DNA from: JAIPEI01 sp964413125
Lineage (GTDB): Bacteria > Desulfobacterota > DSM-4660 > Desulfatiglandales > HGW-15
Direction of reading: 5' to 3'
NCBI GenBank assembly: GCA_964413125.1
Contig: CAYPSZ010000275.1
Span: forward strand, 11,239-75,238
DNA: 64,000 nt
Shown: one piece after another, positions 35,075 to 43,372 of the stretch
Position numbering within the stretch: the first letter of the stretch is position 1
How the letters are laid out: the number at the start of each line of letters is the position of its first letter
Notes under the pieces: generated by a model
The model's input: only the letters and a program-made list of their open reading frames with translations
What the model was told of the DNA's origin: nothing
Database searches by the model: none
Program-made: the position numbers and the translations under genes

Positions 35075-35968
35075 CTAAATTGATTTTTTGGTCTCCTTGA
35101 TGAGCACACCGAAGAAACCGGCCGGGATAAACACAATCACCAGGATCATTACACCGTATGAAATCCCGTCGCGGTAAAGGCTGCTGAGGTAGCCCGCGCC
35201 CATGGCTTCCGCCACGCCCAGAACTATACCTCCAAGCATGGCGCCGGGCACCGAACCGATGCCGCCCAGCACCGCAGCGGCAAAGGCCTTGACACCCGCC
35301 AAATAACCCATGGTGGGATAGACGGAGTTGTAATAGGCACCGACCATCAGGCCCGCGGCCGCACCCATTGAACCTGCCAGGGCGAACGTCATGGTGATCA
35401 CCCTGTTCACATTTATGCCCGCAAGCGAGGCCATGGTCTTATTCTGCGCCACAGCCCGCATGGATTTGCCGAAACGGGTCTTTTTGATCAGCAGATTAAG
35501 TCCCACCATCATGGCGATTGTGACTGTGAAAATGAACAGGTGAAACCCCGTAAGGGAGAAACTCTCGAAGTGCCAGGTTTTATCGAACCAGGCCGGTAAG
35601 CTCCTGACCGGAAAGGGCCGGGGTCGTGACCCCCAGATAAGCATAGCGAGATTCTGAAGAAAAATGGACATGCCGATGGCGGTGATGAGACATGCCAGCC
35701 TGGGAGACCTTCTGAGCGGCCGGTAAGCGATAACATCCAGGAGCATGCCGCATATTGCACCGCAGGCCACGGCAAGTAGGAACGCCATATAAAAAGGCAT
35801 GCCCATGACCAAAATGAATGTCGCAGCGAAAAAGGCGCCCAGCATGTATACCTCGCCGTGGGCGAAGTTGATGAGTTGGATGACGCCGTAGACCATGGTG
35901 TATCCCACGGCGATCAACGCGTAAATGCCACCGATAGTAAGGCCGTTTACAAGCTGCTGAGTGAACAA
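35075..35968 (-). CDS. livH: Branched-chain amino acid ABC transporter permease LivH
   Basis: A 297-aa permease with eight or so membrane segments. LVNGLTIGGIYALIAVGYTM and MVYGVIQLINFAHGEVYM near the N-terminus and the AVAQNKTMASLAGINVNRV loop near 190 are typical. TTG at 35968 is chosen since GAGG lies six bases upstream and the next in-frame start, TTG 35980, has none. It follows the binding-protein gene by about 90 bp within the operon. Confidence 0.92.
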   Translation of the reverse strand: MFTQQLVNGLTIGGIYALIAVGYTMVYGVIQLINFAHGEVYMLGAFFAATFILVMGMPFYMAFLLAVACGAICGMLLDVIAYRPLRRSPRLACLITAIGMSIFLQNLAMLIWGSRPRPFPVRSLPAWFDKTWHFESFSLTGFHLFIFTVTIAMMVGLNLLIKKTRFGKSMRAVAQNKTMASLAGINVNRVITMTFALAGSMGAAAGLMVGAYYNSVYPTMGYLAGVKAFAAAVLGGIGSVPGAMLGGIVLGVAEAMGAGYLSSLYRDGISYGVMILVIVFIPAGFFGVLIKETKKSI

Positions 35969-36057
35969 TGGATACCTCAAGTGCGATACAGAGAGGGCGC
36001 CGCTACTAAGGTTTCACGGCGCCCGATCTGCATACTTGTCTCACCATGTTGTAATCG

Positions 36058-37194
36058 CTATTGGGCAGGTACGAACTTGCCACCTTCAACCTTCTTGACA
36101 AAGGCGGGCTTGAAACAGTCACCCAGTTCATTGAAGTAAGTAAGGCCGGTCACTCCTTTGTAGCCCTTTTCCGGTGAGTTGATGGCGGCAAGACCTTCGC
36201 GGATCTTCTCACGATCGGCCCCAACCTTTTCGATCACATAAGCCAGGATGCCCAGACAGTCATAGGCATTTGCGCTCATCCAGTCCACCTCGCGCCCGGT
36301 CTCAGCCTTGAATTGTTCGGCGAAAGCTTGGGCTTCGGGACCGCCGGCGGTCGCCAGGAAGGGTACGGTCATATAAGTATTGTTTGCCGCCTCACCCGCT
36401 ATGTTGATGTAGTCCGTATTGTCAAGCCCGTCCGCACCGAACAAGGGGCCGGCAAAGCCGAGCTTTCTGGCCTGGCCCGCAATGAGAGCGCCTTCCGGGT
36501 GATACCCGCACAGAAAAATGGTATCCGGTTTGTCCCTCAGCAGTTTGGTGAGCTGGGGGGTGAAGTCCGTGGTCTTGGCCACATAGGCCTCGACCCCTGT
36601 CACTTCGAGGCCGCTTTCCTTCGCTCCCTCGATGAAGCTGTCCTTGAGGCCGATGGCGTAGTCGTTGTTCTCATAAAATATGGCTACCTTCTTGAGGCCG
36701 AGAAGACCCTTAACCACATCGGAAGCAAGGTATTTACCCTGAAAATCATCCGTGTAGCAGTTACGGAAGAACCAACCCTTGCCCACCTCTCCGATGGTGG
36801 GGTTGGTGGAAGTGGGGCTGATCACAGGCATCTTGGCCCGCACGTAGATGGGCATACCGGCCAAAGTGGCTGAGGAGCAAAGGTGCCCGATGACCGCCAC
36901 CATGTTCTTATCATTGGAAAACTTGGAGGCCACAATACCGCCTTCCTTGGGCGCGCACAGGTCGTCTCCCCACACCACCTCGACCTTTTTTCCATTGATG
37001 CCGCCGGCTTCGTTAATCTCCTTCAGTTTAAGCGAGACACCGGCCTTGACATTGTCGCCGTAGGCGGCAAGATCACCAGTAAACGGGCTTGCCACACCGA
37101 TTCGAATGGTGTCTGCTGCGGATGCGGCAGTCGTCATGCAGAAAACCAGAGATGCGGCCAGAATCATTCCCTTGAACAAAAGCGATCCTTTCAT
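36058..37194 (-). CDS. livK: Branched-chain amino acid-type periplasmic binding protein
   Basis: A 378-aa type I periplasmic binding protein. A signal peptide of about 26 residues ends in TTAASA before ADTIRIGVASPFTGDLAAYG, the standard start of mature LivK/LivJ proteins. Other landmarks are VWGDDLCAPKEG, CSSATLAG and SPTSTNPTIG. It captures the substrate for LivHMGF. In anaerobes such proteins may also bind aromatic acids or other small carboxylates, and the sequence does not settle this. GGGGAGGT lies seven bases before ATG 37194. It is the first gene of the operon, under the promoter at 37278-37306. Confidence 0.9.
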   Translation of the reverse strand: MKGSLLFKGMILAASLVFCMTTAASAADTIRIGVASPFTGDLAAYGDNVKAGVSLKLKEINEAGGINGKKVEVVWGDDLCAPKEGGIVASKFSNDKNMVAVIGHLCSSATLAGMPIYVRAKMPVISPTSTNPTIGEVGKGWFFRNCYTDDFQGKYLASDVVKGLLGLKKVAIFYENNDYAIGLKDSFIEGAKESGLEVTGVEAYVAKTTDFTPQLTKLLRDKPDTIFLCGYHPEGALIAGQARKLGFAGPLFGADGLDNTDYINIAGEAANNTYMTVPFLATAGGPEAQAFAEQFKAETGREVDWMSANAYDCLGILAYVIEKVGADREKIREGLAAINSPEKGYKGVTGLTYFNELGDCFKPAFVKKVEGGKFVPAQ

Positions 37195-37277
37195 GATAAA
37201 ACCTCCCCTTCTTAGATGGTCCACTGAAAGAAAAACCTAGTTATTCCAAATAGAAATGCCTCCCCCTAAAAAGAAGC

Positions 37278-37306
37278 ATCTTAGGTGAAACACAAATGGG
37301 TGTCAA
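37278..37306 (-). promoter_or_regulatory. Sigma-70 promoter of the liv operon
   Basis: On the minus strand TTGACA (complement of 37301-37306), a 17-bp spacer and TAAGAT (37278-37283). The transcript start would be near 37271, giving a leader of about 77 nt before livK. Confidence 0.7.
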
Positions 37307-37335
37307 GACCTATGTTTTAGCTTGTCTTCATCCGG

Positions 37336-37370
37336 AAACTACACAGTGCCCAAGAAGCCTTTCCGGATGG
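37336..37370. repeat. 35-bp dispersed repeat, copy 1
   Basis: This 35-mer matches the reverse complement of 63015-63049 in 34 of 35 positions. It lies between the liv promoter and the stop of the nucleotide-sugar dehydrogenase gene. It includes CAGTGCCCAA and TTTCCGGATGG. A second TCCGGA just upstream (37331-37336) gives a short direct repeat flanking most of the unit. Confidence 0.8.
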
Positions 37371-37393
37371 ATACCGGCTTGATTAAGAGGCTT

Positions 37394-39040
37394 TCAGGCC
37401 CTCTCTGACTTCCGCCGGCGGACTCGATCCTTGATACGGTTTATATGGCCCCTGCCCAGCCCCTTGACCTCACAGTCAAGTTCAAAATATCGCTCGATTC
37501 GGGCGTCATCCAGTATGCCGAAACAGTCGATAATAGCCACCGGTCCTCCTGTCATGGCTACGACATCCTCCGGCTCGAGATCGAGGTATTCCTTGTGACG
37601 CACTGCAATCACCACGGCCTCGGCATCCTTCAAGGCCTCCTCCAGCGTAAGTGTCATGGCGAACTCATCCAGGTGCTCCTGGTTTCGGAAGAACCTGGAC
37701 CAGCTCGTGCCGGCCGCGGGATAGGAAGACTGTTTTTCCAGCTCCCACCAGTGCTGAACATAAGGGTCATGTGCGCGAATTTCCGCCCCCATCTCAGTGA
37801 GCTTTCGAACCAGGATCTCGGAGCCGCTGTACCGTGTGTCACCGACGTCTTCCCTGTAGGAAACACCCAGCACCGCCACCTGCGAGGCGGCCACGATTCG
37901 CCCCATGTTCCTGAGGGCGTCTCGAACCAACTGGGCCGCATGGAGAGCACGCGTATCATTAATGTTTATGGCCTCAGGCGTTATGCGGAAGATGTCGTTC
38001 TCGAATCCCAGCAGGTGCTTGTAGGCCCAAAGACCCAGCCCCCCGTCCTTTGGAAGACAATAGCCCCCGATGCCCGGCCCCGGAAAGATGATATTATCAT
38101 GGGTGGGACGCATTTTGATGGCCTTGATGACCTTTATAAGATCCACCCCGTTGGTCTCGGCAAACAAGCTCCACTCGTGAAGAAAGGCCAGGATAGTGGC
38201 CCTGTAGCTGTTCTCCACAATCTTACAGGTCTCGCTCTCGATGGGCCGGTCCATGACCGTTAAGGGGTATTCCTCTACATTAAGAACTTCGGAGAGGAAA
38301 CGCTCGACCCGTTCCCTGCTCTTCCGGTTGATGCCGCTGCATACCCTCCAGAAGTCCCGCACAGACCGGACATACTCACGTCCCGGCATGACACGCTCGA
38401 AGCTGTGCGCCAGCAGGGGCTCCTGCTCGATGCCACGCTTTCTGAAAGCCTTTTTTATTATCGGATAAGCCACATATTCGGTGGTACCGGGCGGTACCGT
38501 CGTCTCGGTAAGAACCAGGCAGTCAGGATCGATCTTTTTCCCGATGATCTTGTAGCTCTCCTCCAGAGCGCTGATGTCCGCATATCCGCTGCGAAGATTG
38601 CCCAGGTCCTCTTTGAGAAAGTCGCACTGAACGTCCACAACCAGTACATCGGCGAGCTTGAGTGCATCGTGAGTATAGGTGGCCACCATGGTCCCTTTTT
38701 CATTCACGCAACGCGCGATCAAAGGTTCCACTTCCGGATCCTCCGCCTTCACCGGTGATATGCCGCGGTTGAACAGAGGGATCTTCCAGAAGCTTCGCGG
38801 GCTGGGCCGCTGCATACCGATAACGAACTTATTGGGCTCTCCTGTGATCGAATCCACGGAGTCGGCGACCACCCCTGCCATGACCGCCCCTACGAATCCG
38901 AGCCCCATCACCACCACTATCTCCCGCCCCATGTCCTTTTGTTCCCGAGCAAGGGCCTCCAGCCGTTCATATTCTTTAAGGTAGTCTTCTTCCTCCGGCA
39001 GGCGGAACTCCTCACCGTCCGGGCTGATGGAATAGGCCAT
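37394..39040 (-). CDS. Nucleotide-sugar dehydrogenase, UDP-glucose/GlcNAc type
   Basis: A 548-aa NAD-dependent enzyme that oxidises the C6 hydroxyl of a nucleotide sugar in two steps. GLGFVGAVMA (46-55) is the Rossmann loop, the central domain carries TETTVPPGTTEYV, and IGGYCLPKDGG holds the catalytic Cys (C328). C-terminal VLGVSYREDVGDTRYSGS is also typical. At 548 aa it is longer than most (about 430), owing to an N-terminal extension of about 40 residues and an insertion near 400-430. AAGGAC precedes ATG 39040. No other sugar genes are next to it. Confidence 0.88.
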   Translation of the reverse strand: MAYSISPDGEEFRLPEEEDYLKEYERLEALAREQKDMGREIVVVMGLGFVGAVMAGVVADSVDSITGEPNKFVIGMQRPSPRSFWKIPLFNRGISPVKAEDPEVEPLIARCVNEKGTMVATYTHDALKLADVLVVDVQCDFLKEDLGNLRSGYADISALEESYKIIGKKIDPDCLVLTETTVPPGTTEYVAYPIIKKAFRKRGIEQEPLLAHSFERVMPGREYVRSVRDFWRVCSGINRKSRERVERFLSEVLNVEEYPLTVMDRPIESETCKIVENSYRATILAFLHEWSLFAETNGVDLIKVIKAIKMRPTHDNIIFPGPGIGGYCLPKDGGLGLWAYKHLLGFENDIFRITPEAININDTRALHAAQLVRDALRNMGRIVAASQVAVLGVSYREDVGDTRYSGSEILVRKLTEMGAEIRAHDPYVQHWWELEKQSSYPAAGTSWSRFFRNQEHLDEFAMTLTLEEALKDAEAVVIAVRHKEYLDLEPEDVVAMTGGPVAIIDCFGILDDARIERYFELDCEVKGLGRGHINRIKDRVRRRKSERA

Positions 39041-39212
39041 TTTGTGTCCTTTCTTGTTTAATGGTCCATGATACAAAAACCGCGGCCCATTTGAGGGCTT
39101 GGTCTTTTCCGTTTACCAAGTAATTCCTTGATGACGCTTTCAACCAACAGAGAGCCGAACGCGGTTTAGCCACGAACGTTTAGTGAAAACCCCGTTGAAA
39201 GTCAAGCACGAC

Positions 39213-39959
39213 CTAAGGAATCGTGTCCATTGATGCAAAGCCGGGTTCGTGAAGGGGAATCAATATGTCGGCCGCATCCCGGACCTGAAGCATGATATCG
39301 TAAGCAGTGCATGGATTTACGGGAGTGCCTGGAGGTATTACCTCCATCTCCATGGCCCGCACCTGGGGCGGCGGTTCAAAATTCTCCATTATCACGCAGA
39401 ACCCGGTGATGGCCGCCACGCCCTTATCTGTATCCACGAACACCGTCAGGCCTCCCTCGGTATGCGCCGGGGTGTTCATTACGCGGACGCCCGGCAGGAC
39501 CTCACCGTCCCGGTAAACAGTGCGAACCTGGCCGTTTTCCTCCACGTCCTCGATATAATCCTCGAGGTATCGGAAATCCAGGGGATGGGGATCATGAATC
39601 CGCACAAGTTCCTTCTCGTGTACGTAGATCTCGGCATTTGTACACTTGAAATCGTTTTCACAGTGGTCGTTGTGGAGGTGCGTGTGAATGACCACATCCA
39701 CGTCCTCGGGCCTGAGACCCCAGCGGGCCAGGCCCTCTTCGAAAGTGTAGATAGGGCCGCCTATAAGTTTTTCCCGGTCCTTGGAACGTACAGGGGACAT
39801 CTCACCTGTATCCACCAGCACCTTTTTGTCCCCTCCCTCCAGGTACCAGCCATATATGGGAATGGCATAAGATTCCCCGAACCCGTGCTGGTAGGTCATC
39901 ATGCACTTGTCAAAGATCTTGGTCCCCAAAACCATGGGATGGATACGGTAGCGGGTCAT
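39213..39959 (-). CDS. N-acyl homoserine lactonase-like MBL hydrolase
   Basis: A 248-aa metallo-beta-lactamase-fold hydrolase. HTHLHNDH (92-99; H94, H96, D98, H99 are metal ligands), TPAHTEGG and the late HEPGF fit the AHL-lactonase (AttM/AiiA-like) group, which opens lactone rings. Many of its members act on other lactones or thioesters, so quorum quenching is only a possibility. GAGGAG precedes the ATG. It appears monocistronic. Confidence 0.82.
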   Translation of the reverse strand: MTRYRIHPMVLGTKIFDKCMMTYQHGFGESYAIPIYGWYLEGGDKKVLVDTGEMSPVRSKDREKLIGGPIYTFEEGLARWGLRPEDVDVVIHTHLHNDHCENDFKCTNAEIYVHEKELVRIHDPHPLDFRYLEDYIEDVEENGQVRTVYRDGEVLPGVRVMNTPAHTEGGLTVFVDTDKGVAAITGFCVIMENFEPPPQVRAMEMEVIPPGTPVNPCTAYDIMLQVRDAADILIPLHEPGFASMDTIP

Positions 39960-40400
39960 GTCATACTCCTCTTATTGGAAGATAGGGTCTTCAGGATAAA
40001 GGTTCAGTCTATCCGGTACGACGCAGCATAGGAAAGTGCTCAAGAGAAGTCAAACTCTCACCGGCCGGCGGTGGAATCTCAGCCCGCAACACCCATGGAT
40101 GGAAGGGCTGCGTTACAATTTGAACTCAAGGCTCAGGAGTTGCTCAGGGTCCGAATATTTGGAGCAGATTAACCTGAAGACTTGATCAGCAGCCCGCAAG
40201 ATGTTAATTCCTTACACTCAGCCATACCTGCAGGTCCGGACCAAACCGGAGTTCCGGTGTTGGATGCGGCTGCAAGAAGAAACACCTACTGGGTTTTACT
40301 TTTGAAGCCTGCTTAGCGAGCTTTCAAAGGGCTTATGTTCCAACCGGGCGGCGGTCAAGTATTCTGCCGGCAGCACTGAATTCTTGATGGGAGGGAAATA
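39960..40400. other. Gene-free stretch between lactonase-like gene and pckG
   Basis: I see no credible gene, tRNA, consensus promoter or strong terminator in these 441 bases. The two flanking genes are divergent, so promoters for both probably lie here in a form I cannot pick out. GGGAGGGAAATA at the right end is the pckG ribosome site. Confidence 0.5.
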
Positions 40401-42248
40401 ATGGGCGATGTAATGATCAGCGGTGCGAACACACAACACAAGATGCTCTTGAACTGGATCCAGGAAACTGCTGCGCTTTGCAAACCGGAGCGGATCCATA
40501 TCTGTGACGGTTCCCAGGAAGAGTATGACCGCCTCTGTGAAGAGATGGTTAAAATGGGCACCTTCATCCGTCTGAACGAAAAAAAGAGACCCAACAGTTA
40601 TCTCTGCCGCTCTGATCCACGGGATGTGGCAAGGGTGGAACACCGAACGTTTATCTGCTGTCTCAACAAATCCGATTCAGGGCCCACCAACAACTGGGTA
40701 CACCCGAGAGAGATGAAGGAGACTCTCAACAGGTTGTACGACGGGTGCATGAGAGGACGAACCATGTATGTGATACCTTTCAGCATGGGTCCTCTCGGAT
40801 CACATATATCCCACCTGGGCGTAGAGATTACTGACTCGCCCTATGTGGTCGTCAACATGCGGATCATGACGAGAATGGGGCAGGCGGCCCTGGATGTACT
40901 TGGAGAAAACGGTTTTTTTGTGCGATGCCTTCATTCCGTGGGCGCACCTCTTGAGCCCGGGCAAAAAGACGTGCCCTGGCCATGCGACCCGGACAATATT
41001 TATATCTCCCATTTTAGGGAGGATCGGGCGATTTGCTCCTATGGGAGTGGCTACGGCGGGAATGCACTACTGGGGAAAAAGTGCTTCGCCCTTAGGATTG
41101 CTTCCATTCTGGCCAAGGACGAAGGCTGGCTGGCCGAACACATGCTGATCATGGGCGTTGAAAATCCTCAGGGCGAAAAGACTTATGTGGCCGCTGCCTT
41201 TCCCAGTGCCTGCGGCAAGACCAACTTTGCCATGTTGGTGCCGCCCAAGGGTTTTGAAGGCTGGAAAATCCATACGATCGGAGACGACATCGCCTGGCTG
41301 AAACCCGCAGCGGACGGAACCCTTCGAGCCATCAATCCGGAGGCCGGCTTCTTTGGTGTAGCCCCGGGAACTTCAATGCAATCCAACCCCAACGCCATGA
41401 TGAGTTTGAACAAGAACGCCATTTTTACCAACGTCGCCCTCACGGATGACGGTGATGTATGGTGGGAAGGAATGACGGATGAATTGCCGGCCCACCTGAT
41501 AGACTGGAAGGGGCAGGACTGGACCCCGGACTGCGGCCGAATCGCCGCCCACCCCAACGCCCGTTTCACGGCCCCCATTACCCAGTGCCCCTCTTTTGAC
41601 CCGGAATGGGATAATCCTGAAGGAGTCCCTCTCAGGGTCTTGATCTTCGGGGGCCGCATGAGCCGGAATGTACCCCTTGTCTTCCAGTCCTTCCACTGGT
41701 CCCACGGTGTTTACCTGGCCGCCACCATGGGGTCGGAAGCCACAGCAGCAGCCGAAGGACAACCTGACGTGAGAAGAGACCCCATGGCCATGCTGCCGTT
41801 TTGCGGGTACAACATGGCGGACTACTGGAACCACTGGCTCAACGTAGGCCGGCTTCTGGCCAACCCTCCCCGTATTTTCAGAGTAAACTGGTTCCGCCGT
41901 GACGGTGCGGGAAACTACTTGTGGCCCGGGTTCGGTGAAAACATGCGGGTCCTCAAGTGGATAATCGACCGGGTCCACGGCCGACGCTACGGTGTGGAAA
42001 GCCCCATTGGAATTATGCCCCGGCACGAGGACATCCACTGGGAAGGACTGGAATTCGATCCGGATACCTTTTATGGTCTCATGTCCGTAGAAAGAGAAGA
42101 AGGCACCAAGGAAGTGAGGGATCAAGAAGACTTGTTTGACCTGTTCTTCGACCGGTTGCCCAAGGAATTCACCCACCACAGGGAGCTCTTCAAGTCCCGA
42201 ATCTGGCGCTCACCCAAGGTTTGGGCCATGGCAAAGGAAAGGGTTTGA
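40401..42248 (+). CDS. pckG: Phosphoenolpyruvate carboxykinase (GTP)
   Basis: A 615-aa enzyme interconverting oxaloacetate and phosphoenolpyruvate with GTP/GDP, for gluconeogenesis or anaplerosis. FPSACGKTN (267-275, with the reactive Cys271 and Lys273 of the P-loop) and GDDIAW (294-299) are the kinase motifs, and GRMSRNVPLVFQSF and NVGRLLANPPRIFRVNWFRR are further conserved segments of the GTP class. A strong ribosome site (GGGAGGG) precedes the ATG. The DUF72 gene overlaps its stop. Confidence 0.96.
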   Translation: MGDVMISGANTQHKMLLNWIQETAALCKPERIHICDGSQEEYDRLCEEMVKMGTFIRLNEKKRPNSYLCRSDPRDVARVEHRTFICCLNKSDSGPTNNWVHPREMKETLNRLYDGCMRGRTMYVIPFSMGPLGSHISHLGVEITDSPYVVVNMRIMTRMGQAALDVLGENGFFVRCLHSVGAPLEPGQKDVPWPCDPDNIYISHFREDRAICSYGSGYGGNALLGKKCFALRIASILAKDEGWLAEHMLIMGVENPQGEKTYVAAAFPSACGKTNFAMLVPPKGFEGWKIHTIGDDIAWLKPAADGTLRAINPEAGFFGVAPGTSMQSNPNAMMSLNKNAIFTNVALTDDGDVWWEGMTDELPAHLIDWKGQDWTPDCGRIAAHPNARFTAPITQCPSFDPEWDNPEGVPLRVLIFGGRMSRNVPLVFQSFHWSHGVYLAATMGSEATAAAEGQPDVRRDPMAMLPFCGYNMADYWNHWLNVGRLLANPPRIFRVNWFRRDGAGNYLWPGFGENMRVLKWIIDRVHGRRYGVESPIGIMPRHEDIHWEGLEFDPDTFYGLMSVEREEGTKEVRDQEDLFDLFFDRLPKEFTHHRELFKSRIWRSPKVWAMAKERV

Positions 42249-43273
42249 ACCGGAAGGGCTTTTCCGGCCGGACCTCACATGCCGGCGCGATGGAAAACTT
42301 CGACTTTCGTAAGCTTCATCCGCTTGTGTCCATGGGTACCGCAAGCGACCGATACGCAGGATGGATCGGACAGGTTTACAGCGCCCGGCGCTACGCCGGC
42401 CGCATCACATCCCGGACCCATAAGGTGGGCGGAAAATCCTTCACTGAAAAGGTGTTGCCGGTGGAAAGCGTATCTGAGTACTTCCATCATTTCAGCGTGC
42501 TGGAGTTGGATTTCACCTTTTACGATACGCTCCTGGACGCCAATGGAATGCCGACCCGCACCCACCGTACGTTGAGCGCCTACGCCCGGCATCTCCCCCA
42601 TGGGAGCCGGTTGATTCTGAAAGCGCCCCGGATGGTCTTCGCCCGCAAGGTAAAGCTCAAAGGGGCATATACGGAGAATGCGGGGTATCTGGACCCCGCG
42701 CTCTTCAAGGAACGCTTCTACGAACCGGCCCTGGAGCTCTTGTCGCCGTGGCTTTTCGGTATGGTTTTCGAGCAGGAATACCAGCGCGCGGCCGAGCGGG
42801 CTTCGCCCCATGACTTCGCCCGGGAGCTTGATTCCTTTTTTTCTTCCATTCCCCGGGACCACAGGTATCATGTGGAAATCCGGACATGGCCATTGGCCAC
42901 AGGCCCGGTGCTCGACGTCATGAAAGCCCACGGCATAGGACAGGTCTTAAGCCACTGGACCTGGATGCCTCCGCTGTCCACACAGTTTGAAAACGTAGGT
43001 GGAAGATTCCTGAACAAGAGAAATGACTGCGTCATTCGTCTCATGACTCCCAGAGGGATGCGCTACGAGCAGGCCTATGAAAAGGCCCATCCATTCGATT
43101 CATTGGTACCCGGCATGCTGGACCCCCGCATGGTTGCCGATACCGCCCGCATCATGAAAGAGGGACTGCAAAGAAAAGCCCACACATATGTTATTGTAAA
43201 CAACCGCTCCGGCGGAAACGCCCCGATGACGGCCCGGGAGATCGCCCGCTGCTTCATGGATGGTCCATGCTAA
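42245..43273 (+). CDS. DUF72 protein coupled to pckG
   Basis: A protein of 342 aa when started at TTG 42245, which overlaps the pckG stop (TTGA) and follows AAAGGAAAGGG. The alternative ATG at 42290 has no ribosome site. The body is a DUF72 TIM-barrel: GTASDRYAGWIGQVY near the start, FSVLELDFTFYDTLL, RLILKAPRM, HYHVEIR-like RYHVEIRTWP and a late AYVIVNNRSGG-like stretch (TYVIVNNRSGGNAPMTAREI). The function of the family is unknown. It is probably translated from the pckG transcript. Confidence 0.82.
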   Translation: MNRKGFSGRTSHAGAMENFDFRKLHPLVSMGTASDRYAGWIGQVYSARRYAGRITSRTHKVGGKSFTEKVLPVESVSEYFHHFSVLELDFTFYDTLLDANGMPTRTHRTLSAYARHLPHGSRLILKAPRMVFARKVKLKGAYTENAGYLDPALFKERFYEPALELLSPWLFGMVFEQEYQRAAERASPHDFARELDSFFSSIPRDHRYHVEIRTWPLATGPVLDVMKAHGIGQVLSHWTWMPPLSTQFENVGGRFLNKRNDCVIRLMTPRGMRYEQAYEKAHPFDSLVPGMLDPRMVADTARIMKEGLQRKAHTYVIVNNRSGGNAPMTAREIARCFMDGPC

Positions 43274-43372
43274 TTCCGGGTTTTCCGGAGGGTAAAGACG
43301 GTATCCATGCCTGGTGGGGTTGAAATCAAGGACTGAGACAGGCCGGGATCAAGTTTTTCACAGGAGAACCCC

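Noticed and set aside
41373..42179. Open frame of 268 codons on the minus strand
   Set aside because: Antisense to the conserved core of pckG and without recognisable domains.
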